Shown in pieces: positions 25,571 through 36,522 of a DNA stretch of 64,000 nt; position 1 is the first letter of the stretch; every line of letters starts with the position of its first letter. The position numbers and the translations under genes are program-made. Source of the DNA: Trematomus loennbergii (taxonomy: Eukaryota > Chordata > Actinopteri > Perciformes > Nototheniidae); NCBI GenBank assembly GCA_012861695.1, contig JAAOOA010000465.1:1-64000 (forward strand). Direction: 5' to 3'. The notes beneath the pieces were generated by a model. The model saw nothing but the letters and a program-made list of their open reading frames with translations, searched no databases and was not told the DNA's origin.

Positions 25571-26488
25571 GACATGTTTAGTTATAGTCTGTAGCATTTG
25601 TCCTCTTCCACCGCCCCAACAGGAAGCACTTGCTGAATTCAATTGCAAACCAATCCTCAAGTTGGGCCAATATCAAAGACTTTCAATTTCCTACAGTAAA
25701 GGCATCTTCCATCATGATTTTACCGTTTTCCAAGGGGTTCCTTTCCACATTCATGCCCTTTGCTGTGTCTCAGTGGAAGTGTTGTTTCTTGCAAAGATGT
25801 ACCCTTCTTAAGTACTGAATGCAGACATTTCCAGCCAACCCCGCCTCATTTTGATTGTTTCAACGACCATTGTAAGTAAACACCCGCACTCTCAACCATC
25901 ACCTGATATGAACGGACTGCTATCACCTAACAAGTGGTCAATCAGAGTTGTTGATGTTTCTCGTTGCAACTCTGGCAGCAGCAGTAATACTTAAACAATG
26001 CTAAGAAGCTCAGGCAATGAATATCCACTTCAGAAGGCACATTCAGCTTAAGTCCAAATCAAATGTTGAGATAATGTGTATCACTGCATGTAATAATTGC
26101 AATCTACAGGTAACTTCTGTAGTAATATAGTACAGAATAATGACTCATTTGAAGTTGGGAGGTGACTGCATTCTGTCCATACTCAAAGACATAGACTATA
26201 GTTGAAATGTGCATATATTACTAAAGTTGATACTAATGTACAACTAACACACTGGGAGAAATACAGGTCAACAAAACTACCCCAACAAGTAGCACTTACT
26301 GCATTACACTCAAGTCAGTGCCTGTGTTTGGGTAATTTTGGTGACAAATACATGCAATAAATGGTGAGCATTTGAGAAACAATATTTCTGTTGAATTCCT
26401 CACAACCAAGACAACCCCAAAGAGAAGCACTTATGAAGACCAAAATCATTAGTGTTTTGCTTTAGGGTAATCTGAATGAGATTTCAAT
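25571..26488 (-). ncRNA. miR-430 unit A15
   Basis: Seed complements at 25626 (h4), 26292 (h5) and 26427 (h3). Expanded h4 loop. The usual CAACATCTCC reads CACATTCATGCC. Confidence 0.87.
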
Positions 26489-27015
26489 GACATATAATTC
26501 TTCCTTTACAGTCTGTAGCATTTGTCATGTTCAACCGCCCCAACGAGAAGCACTTATTGAATTCAGACTCAGACCAATGCTCACGTTGGTTCAATATCAA
26601 AGACTTGCAACTCTTCATGGCTTATGAGTTTCCACGTGGGGTTTTCCACCATCTTCTCTGACTTTTCTTTTTGTCTTCTAATATATGACGTAAAAATAAA
26701 GTGTGCATATGAACATATAGATAACATTGGATGATGCAGGGTCAGCAAAACTACCCCAACAAAAGCACTTACTGCAATGTAACAAAGTTAGTGTTTTTGT
26801 AAAGGTTATCATAATGACCAAATCTGAACTCTGAAGACTGAAATGATATTGTATGTGATGGAATCAGATACGAATAGATTGAACAAATTGTGAGCATTTG
26901 AGAAACAATATTTCTGTTGAATTCCTCACAACCAAGACAACCCCAAAGAGAAGCACTTATGAAGAAAACAATACATTAGTGTTTTGCTTTAGGGTAATCT
27001 GAATGAGATTTCAAT
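26489..27015 (-). ncRNA. miR-430 unit B23
   Basis: B2-like with GATTGAACAAATTG. Seed complements at 26550, 26765 and 26953. Confidence 0.88.
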
Positions 27016-27628
27016 ACATGTTTAGTTATAGTCTGTAGCATTTGTCCTCTTCACCACCCCAACAGGAAGCACTTGCTGAATTCAATTGCAAACCAATCCT
27101 CAAGTTGGGCCAATATCAAAGACTTTCAGTTTCCTACAGTAAAGGCATCTTCCATCATGATTTTACCGTTTTCCAAGGGGTTCCTTTCCAACATCTCCTT
27201 TGCTGTGTCTCAGTGGAAGTGTTGTTTCTTGCAAAGATGTACCCTTCTTAAGTACTGAATGCAGACATTTCCAGCCAACCCCGCCTCAGTTTTGATTGCT
27301 TTCAACAACCATTGTAAGTAAACACCCGCACTCTCAACCATCACCTGATATGAACGGACTGCTATCACCTAACAAGTGGTCAATCGAGTTGTTGATGAGA
27401 AATAAAGGTCAACAAAATTACCCCAACAAGTAGCACTTACTGCATTACACTCAAGTCAGTGCCTGTGTTTGGGTAATTTTGGTGACAAATACATGCAATA
27501 AATGGTGAGCATTTGAGAAACAATATTTCTGTTGAATTCCTCACAACCAAGACAACCCAAAGAGAAGCACTTATGAAGACCAAAATCATTAGTGTTTTGC
27601 TTTAGGGTAATCTGAATGAGATTTCAAT
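27016..27628 (-). ncRNA. miR-430 unit A16, promoter segment deleted
   Basis: Seed complements at 27069 (h4), 27433 (h5) and 27567 (h3). A deletion joined at about 27399 removes most of the A-specific segment between the CCAAT-like site and h5. The hairpins are kept. Confidence 0.87.
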
Positions 27629-28147
27629 GACATATAATTCTTCCTTAACAGTCTGTAGCATTTGTCATGTTCAACCGCCCCAAAGAGAAGCACTTATTGA
27701 ATTCAGACTCAGACCAATGCTCACGTTGGTTCAATATCAAAGACTGGCAACTCTTCATGGCTTATGAGTTTCTACGTGGGGTTTTCCACCATCTTCTCTG
27801 ACTTTTCTTTTTGTCTTAAAAAAAAGGTCAAATTAAACATTGCATATGAACATATAGATAACACGCTGGATGATGCTGGGTCAGCAAAACTACCCCAACA
27901 AAAGCACTTACTACAATTGGAACAAAGTTAGTGTTTTTGTAAAGGTTATCATAATGACCAAATCTGAACTCTGAAATGATATTGTATGTGATGGAATCAG
28001 ATACAAATAGATGCAAAAATTGTGAGCATTTGAGAAACAATATTTCTGTTGAATTCCTCACAACCAAGACAACCCCAAAGAGAAGCACTTATGAAGAAAA
28101 CAATACATTAGTGTTTTGCTTTAGGGTAATCTGAATGAGATTTCAAT
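27629..28147 (-). ncRNA. miR-430 unit B24
   Basis: B2 subtype. Seed complements at 27690, 27904 and 28085. The h2 loop side reads ACTACAATTGG instead of ACTGCAATG. Confidence 0.87.
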
Positions 28148-28935
28148 GACATGTTTAGTTATAGTCTGTAGCATTTGTCCTCTTCCACCGCCCCAACAGG
28201 AAGCACTTGCTGAATTCAATTGCAAACCAATCCTCAAGTTGGGCCAATATCAAAGACTTTGAGTTTCCTACAGTAAAGGCATCTTCCATCATGATTTTAC
28301 CTTTTTCCAAGGGGTTCCTTTCCAACATCTCCTTTGCTGTGTCTCAGTGGAAGTGTTGTTTATTACAAAGATGTACCCTTCTTAAGTACTGAATGCAGAC
28401 ATTTCCAGCCAACCCTGCCTCATTTTTTATTAGTTTCAATGCTAAGAAGCTCAGGCAATGAATATCCACTTCAGAAGCCACATTCAGCTTAAGTCTCCAA
28501 ATCAAATGTTGAGATAATATGTATCACTGCATGTCAATAATATGCAATCTACAGGTAACTTCTGTAGTAATATAGTACAGAATAATGACTCATTTTGAAG
28601 TTGGGAGGTGACTGCATTCTGTCCATACTCAAAGACATAGACTATAGTTGAAATGTGCATATCTTACTAAAGTTGACTGCTAATGTACAACTAACACACT
28701 GGGAGAAATAAAGGTCAACAAAACTACCCCAACAAGTAGCACTTACTGCATTACACTCAAGTCAGTGCCTGTGTTTGGGTAATTTTGGTGACAAATACAT
28801 GCAATAAATGGTGAGCATTTGAGAAACATATTTCTGTTGAATTCCTCACAACCAAGACAACCCCAAAGAGAAGCACTTATGAAGAAAACAATACATTAGT
28901 GTTTTGCTTTAGGGTAATCTGAATGAGATTTCAAT
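28148..28935 (-). ncRNA. miR-430 unit A17, internal deletion
   Basis: Seed complements at 28203 (h4), 28739 (h5) and 28873 (h3). The forkhead and CCAAT part of the A-specific segment is deleted near 28438. No B follows. Confidence 0.87.
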
Positions 28936-29856
28936 GACATGTTTAGTTATAGTCTGTAGCATTTGTCCTCTTCCACCGCCCCAACAGGAAGCACTTGCTG
29001 AATTCAATTGCAAACCAATCCTCAAGTTGGGCCAATATCAAAGACTTTCAGTTTCCTACAGTAAAGGCATCTTCCATCATGATTTTACCTTTTTCCAAGG
29101 GGTTCCTTTCCAACATCTCCTTTGCTGTGTCTCAGTGGAAGTGTTGTTTCTTGCAAAGATGTACCCTTCTTAAGTACTGAATGCAGACATTTCCAGCCAA
29201 CCCCGCTCAGTTTTGATTGCTTTCAACGACCATTGTAAGTAAACACCCGCACTCTCAACCATCACCTGATCTGAACGGACTGCTATCACCTAACAAGTGG
29301 TCACTCAGAGTTGTTGATGTTTCTCGTTGCAACTCTGGCAGCAGCAGCAATACTTAAATAATGCTAAGAAGCTCAGGCAATGAATATCCACTTCAGAAGG
29401 CACATTCAGCTTAAGTCTCCAAATCAAATGTTGAGATAATATGTATCACTGCATGTCAATAATTTGCAATCTACAGGTAACTTCTGTAGTAATATAGTAC
29501 AGAATAATGACTAATTTTGAAGTTGGGAGGTGACTGCATTCTGTCCATACTCAAAGACATAGACTATAGTTGAAATGTGCATATATTACTAAAGTTGACT
29601 ACTAATGTACAACTAACACACTGGGAGAAATAAGGTCAACAAAACTACCCCAACAAGTAGCACTTACTGCATTACACTCAAGTCAGTGCCTGTGTTTGGG
29701 TAATTTTGGTGAAAAATACATGCAATAAATGGTGAGCATTTGAGAAACAATATTTATGTTGAATTCCTCACAACCAAGACAACCCCAAAGAGAAGCACTT
29801 ATGAAGACCAAAATCATTAGTGTTTTGCTTTAGGGTAATCTGAATGAGATTTCAAT
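28936..29856 (-). ncRNA. miR-430 unit A18
   Basis: Seed complements at 28991 (h4), 29660 (h5) and 29795 (h3). Confidence 0.88.
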
Positions 29857-30380
29857 GATATATAATTCTTCCTTTACAGTCTATAGCATTTGTCGTGTTC
29901 AACCGCCCCAACGAGAAGCACTTATTGAATTCAGACTCAGACCAATGCTCACGTTGGTTCAATATCAAAGACTTGCAACTCTTCATGGCTTATGAGTTTC
30001 CACGTGGGGTTTTCCACCATCTTCTCAGACTTTTCTTGTTGTCTTAAAAAAAATTAAAATTAAACATTGCATATGAACATATAGATAACACGCTGGATGA
30101 TGCTGGGTCAGCAAAACTACCCCAACAAAAGCACTTACTACAATTGGAACAAAGTTAGTGTTTTTGTAAAGGTTATCTTAATGACCAAATCTGAACTCTG
30201 AAGACTGAAATGATATTGTATGTGATGGAATCAGATACAAATAGATGCAACAAATTGTGAGCATTTGTGAAACAATATTTCTGTTGAATTCTTCACAACC
30301 AAGACAACCCCAAAGAGAAGCACTTATGAAGAAAAATACATTAGTGTTTTGCTTTAGGGTAATCTGAATGAGATTTCAAT
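29857..30380 (-). ncRNA. miR-430 unit B25
   Basis: B2 subtype. Seed complements at 29918, 30131 and 30320. Several private substitutions. Confidence 0.87.
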
Positions 30381-31301
30381 GACATGTTTAGTTATAGTCT
30401 GTAGCATTTGTCCTCTTCCACCGCCCCAACAGGAAGCACTTGTGAATTCAATTGCAAACCAATGCTCAAGTTGGGCCAATATCAAAGACTTTCAGTTTCC
30501 TACAGTAAAGGCATCTTCCATCATGATTTTACGTTTTCCAAGGGGTTCCTTTCCAACATCTCCTTTGCTGTGTCTCAGTGGAAGTGTTGTTTCTTGCAAA
30601 GATGTACCCTTCTTAAGTACTGAATGCAGACATTTCCAGCCAACCCCGTCTCATTTTTGATTAGTTTCAACGACCATTATAAGTAAACACCCGCACTCTC
30701 AACCATCACCTGATATGAACGGACTGCTATCACCTAACAAGTGGTCAATCAGAGTTGTTGATGTTTCTCGATGCAACTCTGGCAGCAGCAGCAATACTTA
30801 AACAATGCTAAGAAGCTCAGGCAATGAATATCCACTTCAGAAGGCACATTCAGCTTAAGTCTCCAAATCAAATCTTGAGATAATGTGTATCACTGCATGT
30901 CAATAATATGCAATCTACAGGTAACTTCTGTAGTAATATAGTACAGAATAATGACTCATTATGAAGTTGGGAGGTGACTGCATTCTGTCCATACTCAAAG
31001 ACATAGACTATAGTTGAAATGTACATATCTTACTAAAGTTGACTACTAATGTACAACTAACACACTGGGAGAAATACAGGTCAATAAAACTACCCCAACA
31101 AGTAGCACTTACTGCATTACACTCAAGTCAGTGCCTGTGTTTGGGTAATTTTGGTGACAAATACATGCAATAAATGGTGAGCATTTGAGAAACAATATTT
31201 CTGTTGAATTCCTCACAACCAAGACAACCCCAAAGAGAAGCACTTATGAAGACCAAAATCATTAGTGTTTTGCTTTAGGGTAATCTGAATGAGATTTCAA
31301 T
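30381..31301 (-). ncRNA. miR-430 unit A19 (promoter-side end of the cluster)
   Basis: Seed complements at 30436 (h4), 31105 (h5) and 31240 (h3). Read on the minus strand this is the first A unit of the cluster. Confidence 0.88.
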
Positions 31302-31750
31302 GACATAATACTTCCTTTACAGTCTGTAGCATTTGTCATGTTCAACCGCCCCAACGAGAAGCACTTATTGAATTCAGACTCAGACCAATGCTCAAGTTGG
31401 TTCAATATCAAAGACTTGCACCTCTTCTTTGCTTATGAGTTTCCACATGGGGTTTTCCACCATCTTCTCTGACTTTTATTTTTGTCTTCTAATATATGAC
31501 GTAAAAATAAAGTGTGCATATGAACATATAGATAACACATTGGATGATGCATGGTCAGCAAAACTACCCAAACAAAAGCACTTACTGCAATGTAAACAAA
31601 GTTAGTGGTTTTGTAAAGGTAATAATAAGGACCAAATCTGAACTCTGATGACATAAATTATATTGTATGTGATGGAATCAGATACAAATAGATTGAACAA
31701 ATTGTGAGCATTTGAGAAACAATATTTCTGTTGAATTCCTCACAACCAAG
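31302..31750 (-). ncRNA. miR-430 unit B26, truncated
   Basis: B1 subtype. Seed complements at 31361 (h1) and 31578 (h2). The h3 hairpin is lost at a deletion junction at 31750/31751. Confidence 0.86.
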
Positions 31751-31851
31751 AATTCAGACGCAGACCAATGCTCACATTGGTTCAATATCAAAGACTTGCA
31801 CCTCTTCATGGCTTATGAGTTTCCACGTGGGGTTTTCCATCATCTTCTCTG
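31751..31851 (-). ncRNA. miR-430 unit B27, terminal fragment
   Basis: Only the part from the 5' arm of h1 to the following TTCTCTGA remains. The mature arm is missing. The array stops here against the L2 tail. Confidence 0.82.
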
Positions 31852-31912
31852 AAGGCAAGGCAAGGCAAGGGCAAGGCAAGGCAAGGCAAGCAAGCAAGGC
31901 AAGGCAAGTTTA
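31852..31912 (-). repeat. L2 3' tail, (AAGGC)n-type pentanucleotide
   Basis: About eleven imperfect copies of AAGGC, followed by TTTATTTATAGAGCACCTTTC. The same tail and adjoining 3' UTR occur at the end of the second L2 copy near 56187. Confidence 0.9.
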
Positions 31913-32087
31913 TTTATAGAGCACCTTTCCGCACAGGGCAACCCAAAGTGCTTTACAAATAAGATAAAAGACATTTAAGAACAATATACAGATGAAACAC
32001 ATTATAAAAAGGCATTTTAAAAACAAGCATTGAAAAAGCAAAGATAATTAAATCAATACAACAAGTATAAAATACATGGATAAAAAG

Positions 32088-32708
32088 TCATACTGCAGTT
32101 AAAATGTGAACTGCAGCGTCAAAAAGAAAAGTTTTTAGTCTTGATTTAAAAATATCAACATTAAAAATATCAACAGTTGCAGCTGACCTGCAGGATTCAG
32201 AGAGTTTGTTCCAGATGGTCGGCGCATAAAAACTAAATGCTGCTTCTCCTTGTTTAGTTCTGACTCTTGTAGCAGAGAGCAGACCCGTCCCAGAAGACCT
32301 GAGACTCCTGGATGGTTCATACTTCTGCAGGAGATCGTTAATATAAGTTGGTCCTAAGCCATTTAGTGCTTTAAAAACCAACAATAGTACTTTAAAATCA
32401 ATTATTTGGCAGACTGGAAGCCAGTGTAAAGATTTCAGTACTGGACTGATGTGATCCACTCTTTTAGTGTTTGTGAGGACACGAGCAGCAGCGTTCTGAA
32501 TCAGCTGCAGCTTTCTGATGGATTCTTTTGTGAGACCTGTGAAGACACTATTACAGTAGTCGAGTCTGCTGAAGATAAAAGCATGGATAAGCTTTTCTAA
32601 GTCCTGTTTTGACATTAGTTTTTTAATCCTTGATATATTCTTCAGGTGGTATGCAGATCTAATAACTGTTGTAATGTGACTGTTAAAATTCAGGTCTGAG
32701 TCCATCAC
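32088..32708 (-). pseudogene. L2 ORF2 C-terminal part, after the RT palm
   Basis: A 206-codon open segment that contains FSRLDYCNSVFTGL, the QNAAARVL block and LKSLHWLPV, signature features of the C-terminal domain of L2/CR1-type ORF2. It includes the WNKL and FKSRLKTFLF end motifs, so the protein terminus is present. A frame break separates it from the RT palm upstream. It overlaps nothing else of note. Confidence 0.85.
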
Positions 32709-32767
32709 TACACCCAGATTTCTTGCTTTGTGAGTTACTTTGTAGTCTGCCGACTGAAGCTCTGTGA

Positions 32768-33737
32768 TTACTTTGAATCGGTCTTTCTTTGCTCCAAAAA
32801 CAATGATATCAGTTTTTGCTTGTTCAGTTGGAGAAAGTTCTGAGTCATCCAGTCAGTGATGTGCTCAATGCACTTGCTCAGTGTTCTGATCGGAGAGTAG
32901 TCTCCTGGTGTAATTTTAAAATAAATCTGGGTGTCGTCTGCATAGATGTGATAGCTTAGATCGCTCTTTTTAATAATTTCAGCCAGAGGTAGCATATAAA
33001 TATTAAAAAGCAAAGGTCCTAGGATGGAGCCTTGAGGAACCCCGCATGACATATTTATCAGGGTTGATTTGTAATTGCCTATTGAGACAAAGTTTGTTCT
33101 GTCCTTTAGGAACTAAACCAGTTTAGAGCTGTTGCTGAAACTCCCACCCAGTTTTCAAGACGGTCTAGCAATATGTTGTGGTCAACAGTATCAAAGGCAG
33201 CGCTGAGATCTAATAATACTAACACTGATATTCTGCCACTGTCAGTGTTCAAATGGATGTCATTTAAGACCTTAACAAGTGAAGTCTCAGTGCTGTGGTT
33301 TGGTCTAAAGCCCGACTGAAAAACATGAAATTACTCAACTGTTGAAAAACAGCTTTTTCAATCAATTTGCTTAAAAAGGGAAGGTTTGATATGGGCCTGT
33401 AATTATTCATTACGGTTGCGTCTAGGTTATGCTTTTTTAGGAGCGGTTTAATTATTGCAGTTTTCAGGGCCTGTGGAAATACACCTGAGTGGAGAGACTT
33501 GTTTACTATGTGTAGTATATCTGAGACCAAGCAATGAAAAACAGTTTTGAAAAATCCTGTCGGGATGATGTCGAGGCTACAGGAGGAGGATTTCAGATGT
33601 TGGATAATGTCTTCCAGGTCTTTAGCATTTATCAGACGGAATTGTGACATGGTGTCTGAATTGGCTTTAGGTGGACATAGGGACAGTACATTTGCTGTAC
33701 CTGATACACAGGCACTGACTGCTTGTCTAATTTGCAT
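32768..33737 (-). pseudogene. L2 ORF2 reverse transcriptase, frameshifted
   Basis: The upstream part (33264-33737) holds the RT finger region, with IIKPLLKK and NNYRPISNLPFLSKLIEK. The downstream part (32768-33052) holds [13 protein letters not shown] and the catalytic YADD box (HIYADDTQIYF). Between them (33053-33263) the frame is broken, including a stop after a KDRTNF-like stretch. The element can no longer make active polymerase. The 5' end of this segment stops at the hAT insertion. Confidence 0.85.
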
Positions 33738-33783
33738 GATTTTGTCTGTGAAGAAGGAGGCAAAATCATTGCAGGCCCTGGTG

Positions 33784-35078
33784 CAGGGGCGGACTGGCCA
33801 TCTGTAGAATCTGGAGAACCACAGAACGGCCGGTCGTCAAGGGCCGTTGACGGCCGGCCGGCCCTTTACATTTTTTTTTTAAAGTCATCATTTAAGTTGC
33901 GCTTACGGCCGACAGAGGGCGACAGCGGCCGCTAATGCAGTTGTGTGGTTCTTATCTGTCAAATAATCACACACGAAGAAGAAAAAAGACCGGCCACACG
34001 AAGGCCCTCGCGCGGAGGGTCCGCCACATTAAGTGCTGTTCCAAACCAACGAGTGTGGAGCGGTGTGGAGGGGGAGTGGGTTATCAAGCCCTCAAACAGC
34101 GAGTCTGCAGCGGTGCTGACTGGAGACCGGTCTCTACCTGACCGGAGTCACGCTGTGTGTGTCCGTCAGGTAACACGCTGTTTACAAACAGTTCCAGCAA
34201 ACATCCACTGATAAACTCGCAGGTGATGCATATAAATGTCGCAAATTGACAGACCTTTTTGGCAGCAGCGCTGCTACAAGCACTATCAGCAGCAGCTTAG
34301 AACAAGTGCAAGATGATGAAGAGAATGATGAGGGCGCGAATTCAGATATACAGCCAGCCTCCTGCGTTCATGATGATGGACAGAGTTGAGCTGGTGGAAG
34401 AACCAGCTCAACTGGCACATACAAGTGCAGGGCAAGAGCAAGAGGTGGGTGAGAATTATCCCTTGAACTCAGTGGCGTTTTCTCCTGGAGGCCAAGGGAA
34501 GCCAGGCTTCCCCTGTTTTTTTGGATTGTAGTTATAATTTTAATAAATAAATAAAAACACTTCGTTTAGTTTCGGTAAATATTCTGCCGGCCCATCTCTC
34601 CCCCATTCTCATTGAGTATTTTACAAAGAGTGAAACAGCGCCCCTCTAGATGTTATGGTGAAACAGTAGATCGCACTCTGTTGTGAGAGGAGGCTAGCCG
34701 AAATTGGCTTCCCTTGATGAAAAGAAATTGAGGGATTGACCAATCAGATGAGGCTCACGTCATGCCTCACAATCCAACCAAATCGCATCAACTTCACTTC
34801 GTACTGTAACTGTCATCACCGCCCTTAAAAAGTAGCAAGCAACTGAAACAAGTGCAATTATGGAGGGTGGAGATTTGGATTATTTCATAAAAAATATTTT
34901 ACTAAACTTCCACTATTACAACAGCAACTCAAAATGAAATCTGATGACAGAGAGGAAAAAAGGAGCGAATCGGACGTAAAACTTTAAATAATAAACAGCG
35001 GATTTCTAACATTTGACATTTCATGTGGCCGGACTGGGTCAGTTTCCAGGGCTGAATTTTAGTTCCAGTCCGCCCCTG
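33784..35078. mobile_element. hAT element with perfect 8-bp target duplication
   Basis: Terminal inverted repeats start CAGGGGCGGACTGG on both sides. CCCTGGTG flanks it at 33776-33783 and 35079-35086. The second L2 copy carries the empty site (single CCCTGGTG at 61299-61306). Inside are degraded exon-like pieces (about 34215-34390) resembling the N-terminus of a ZMYM/hAT-type transposase, but no functional gene. Confidence 0.93.
34472..35020 (+). mobile_element. possible second hAT fragment nested in the first
   Basis: CAGTGGCGTTTTCTCCTGG near 34472 looks like a hAT end. Near 34860 an ATG opens a short reading frame beginning MEGGDLDYFIK, as in some hAT transposase leaders. No opposite end or target duplication was seen. 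Confidence 0.3.
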
Positions 35079-35086
35079 CCCTGGTG

Positions 35087-35400
35087 GATAGAAATTCTGA
35101 GGCTATCGACACTGGGGGGTTTGTTAGTCTGTTGACGGTAGCAAACAAGGCACGTGAGTTGTTTTTATTTTTGGTAATGATGTCAGAAAAGAAAGACTGT
35201 CGTGCCTTTTTTATTTCCCGATTATAGAAATCGAGTTTCTCTTTATATATTTCCAAGTGAACCTGGAGATTTGTTTTTCTCCACCTGGGTTCAGCTTTTC
35301 TGCACTCAGTTTTTGCTGTTCTCACGGTCATGGCTTTTCTCCATGGAGATTTTTTCTTGCTTGATACTTCCTTTGTTTTAATGGGAGCAATGGTATCCAT
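35087..35400 (-). pseudogene. L2 ORF2 linker between endonuclease and RT
   Basis: Basic, alpha-helical-looking stretch beginning MDTIAPIKTKEVSSKK, with PWRK and YKEKLDFYNREIKKAR. This is typical of the segment that follows the endonuclease domain. It ends at the hAT target duplication. Confidence 0.75.
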
Positions 35401-35448
35401 GACATTTGTTATTTTAGCATTAAAATGACTAGCTCATTTACTGAGAAG

Positions 35449-36411
35449 TTAGCATGGGCAATTGAGGGAGTAAAAATCTGAGCAAACATTTCTTGTGGTT
35501 ACCTCTTTCTTAACAATTGTATGGACGGTAATAGAGCTCTCAAAGAAAACACAGGAATGGTCGGAGAGCGCAACATCAGTCACCACAAGCTTAGAGATGT
35601 TCAGACACTTTGATACAATGAAGTCCAGGGTGTGCCCCTTATTGTGCGTCGGACCCTTGACATGCTGAGTCAGTCCAAAATTGTCGATAACACAAAACAG
35701 TTCTTTAGCCCCTCTGTCCTCAGGGTTGTCAACATGGATATTAAAATCGCCAACAATGATTAAACGGTCAAAGTCAATACACACTATAGACAACAACTCG
35801 GTAAAATCATCAAAAAAGCTTGCACAGTATTTGGGTGGTCTATAGATGTTTAGGAAAAGAGCTCGAAAGGAGCATTTCAACTGAAGGGCCACATATTCAA
35901 AAGAAGCAAAGTTTCCATACATAGTCTGCTTGCATTGAAATAAGTCATTAAACAAAATAGCTACTCCACCCCCTTTCTTATGTAGTCTTGCCTGACTCAT
36001 AGAATTAAAGTTGGGAGGGGTTGATTCTGTAAGAACAGCTGTGCTGTTGTTTTGGTCTAACCAAGTTTCAGTTAAAAACATAAAATCCAGGTTGTGCTTG
36101 GTGATAAAATCATTGATTAAAAATGATTTACCTGCTAAAGACCTGCCATTTAATAAAGCCAGTTCAAGTGTGCTTGACATACCACCACTCTGACTGTTAA
36201 CGACAGACCGTGGAGCATGTGGAATCACTGCAAAATTTGATACATTCAGACGGATGCCCTTGGATCCTCTGTTCTCAGTCCGAGTCACCAGCCTTCTGTG
36301 TAAGCAGGCCACAACACAGATGGGACGCTGCACTGGCATAGAAGCCTCTGGTCGTTGGGTGGCGCCAGAAAGCGAGACGGCAGGCGTGGAAACGGTGGCC
36401 CGAGATAACAC
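35449..36411 (-). pseudogene. L2 ORF2 N-terminus with AP endonuclease domain
   Basis: Open for 320 codons. After about 85 residues of leader comes an exonuclease-endonuclease-phosphatase fold: LALLNGRSL, FLTETW, KKGGGVAILF, IVGDFNIH and ALSDHSCVF. These include the acidic and histidine positions used for nicking target DNA. A frame break near 35449 separates it from the linker. Closely related to 61508-62379 in the second L2 copy. Confidence 0.87.
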
Positions 36412-36522
36412 TGCTGGAAAGGGGGGTGTGCGGGAATGGAGCGGACGATGGCAGGGGGCGCCAATCCCCAGGTCAGCAGACTGTCCCGATACCCCAGAAG
36501 AAGATGGGTTTGATGTTAATAG

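Larger units (their letters stand above)
1..31851 (-). ncRNA. mir430 cluster: miR-430 microRNA cluster, giant tandem array
   Basis: Nineteen A units (about 0.9 kb) and 26 full B units (about 0.52 kb), plus B fragments at both edges, are arranged head to tail. Every complete unit contains three short inverted repeats. On the minus strand each folds with a 3' arm beginning UAAGUGCU or CAAGUGCU, the AAGUGC seed shared by miR-430, miR-302 and miR-17 relatives. One class is UAAGUGCUUCUCUUUGGGG, identical from memory to zebrafish miR-430c. Known role of the family: transcribed at zygotic genome activation, it binds GCACUU sites in maternal mRNAs and triggers their deadenylation and decay. I count 136 intact GCACTT seed complements by eye. 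No coding gene is needed to explain the array. Expression and processing are inferred; the hairpins and seeds are seen. Confidence 0.93.

Noticed and set aside
523..30660. Recurrent 60-81-residue plus-strand reading frames starting MISMT in the array
   Set aside because: They begin at the same repeat position in every unit and run across the hairpin arms. Copies are frequently frameshifted by single-base indels. The hairpin structure explains the conservation better than protein coding.
1..31851. CRISPR or plain satellite DNA
   Set aside because: Units are 0.5-0.9 kb without short spacers, and the genome is animal. Plain satellite is rejected because of the seed-conserved hairpins.
33935..34531. 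Several 68-88-codon plus-strand frames
   Set aside because: They fall in the degraded hAT interior, overlap each other in different frames and lack domains.
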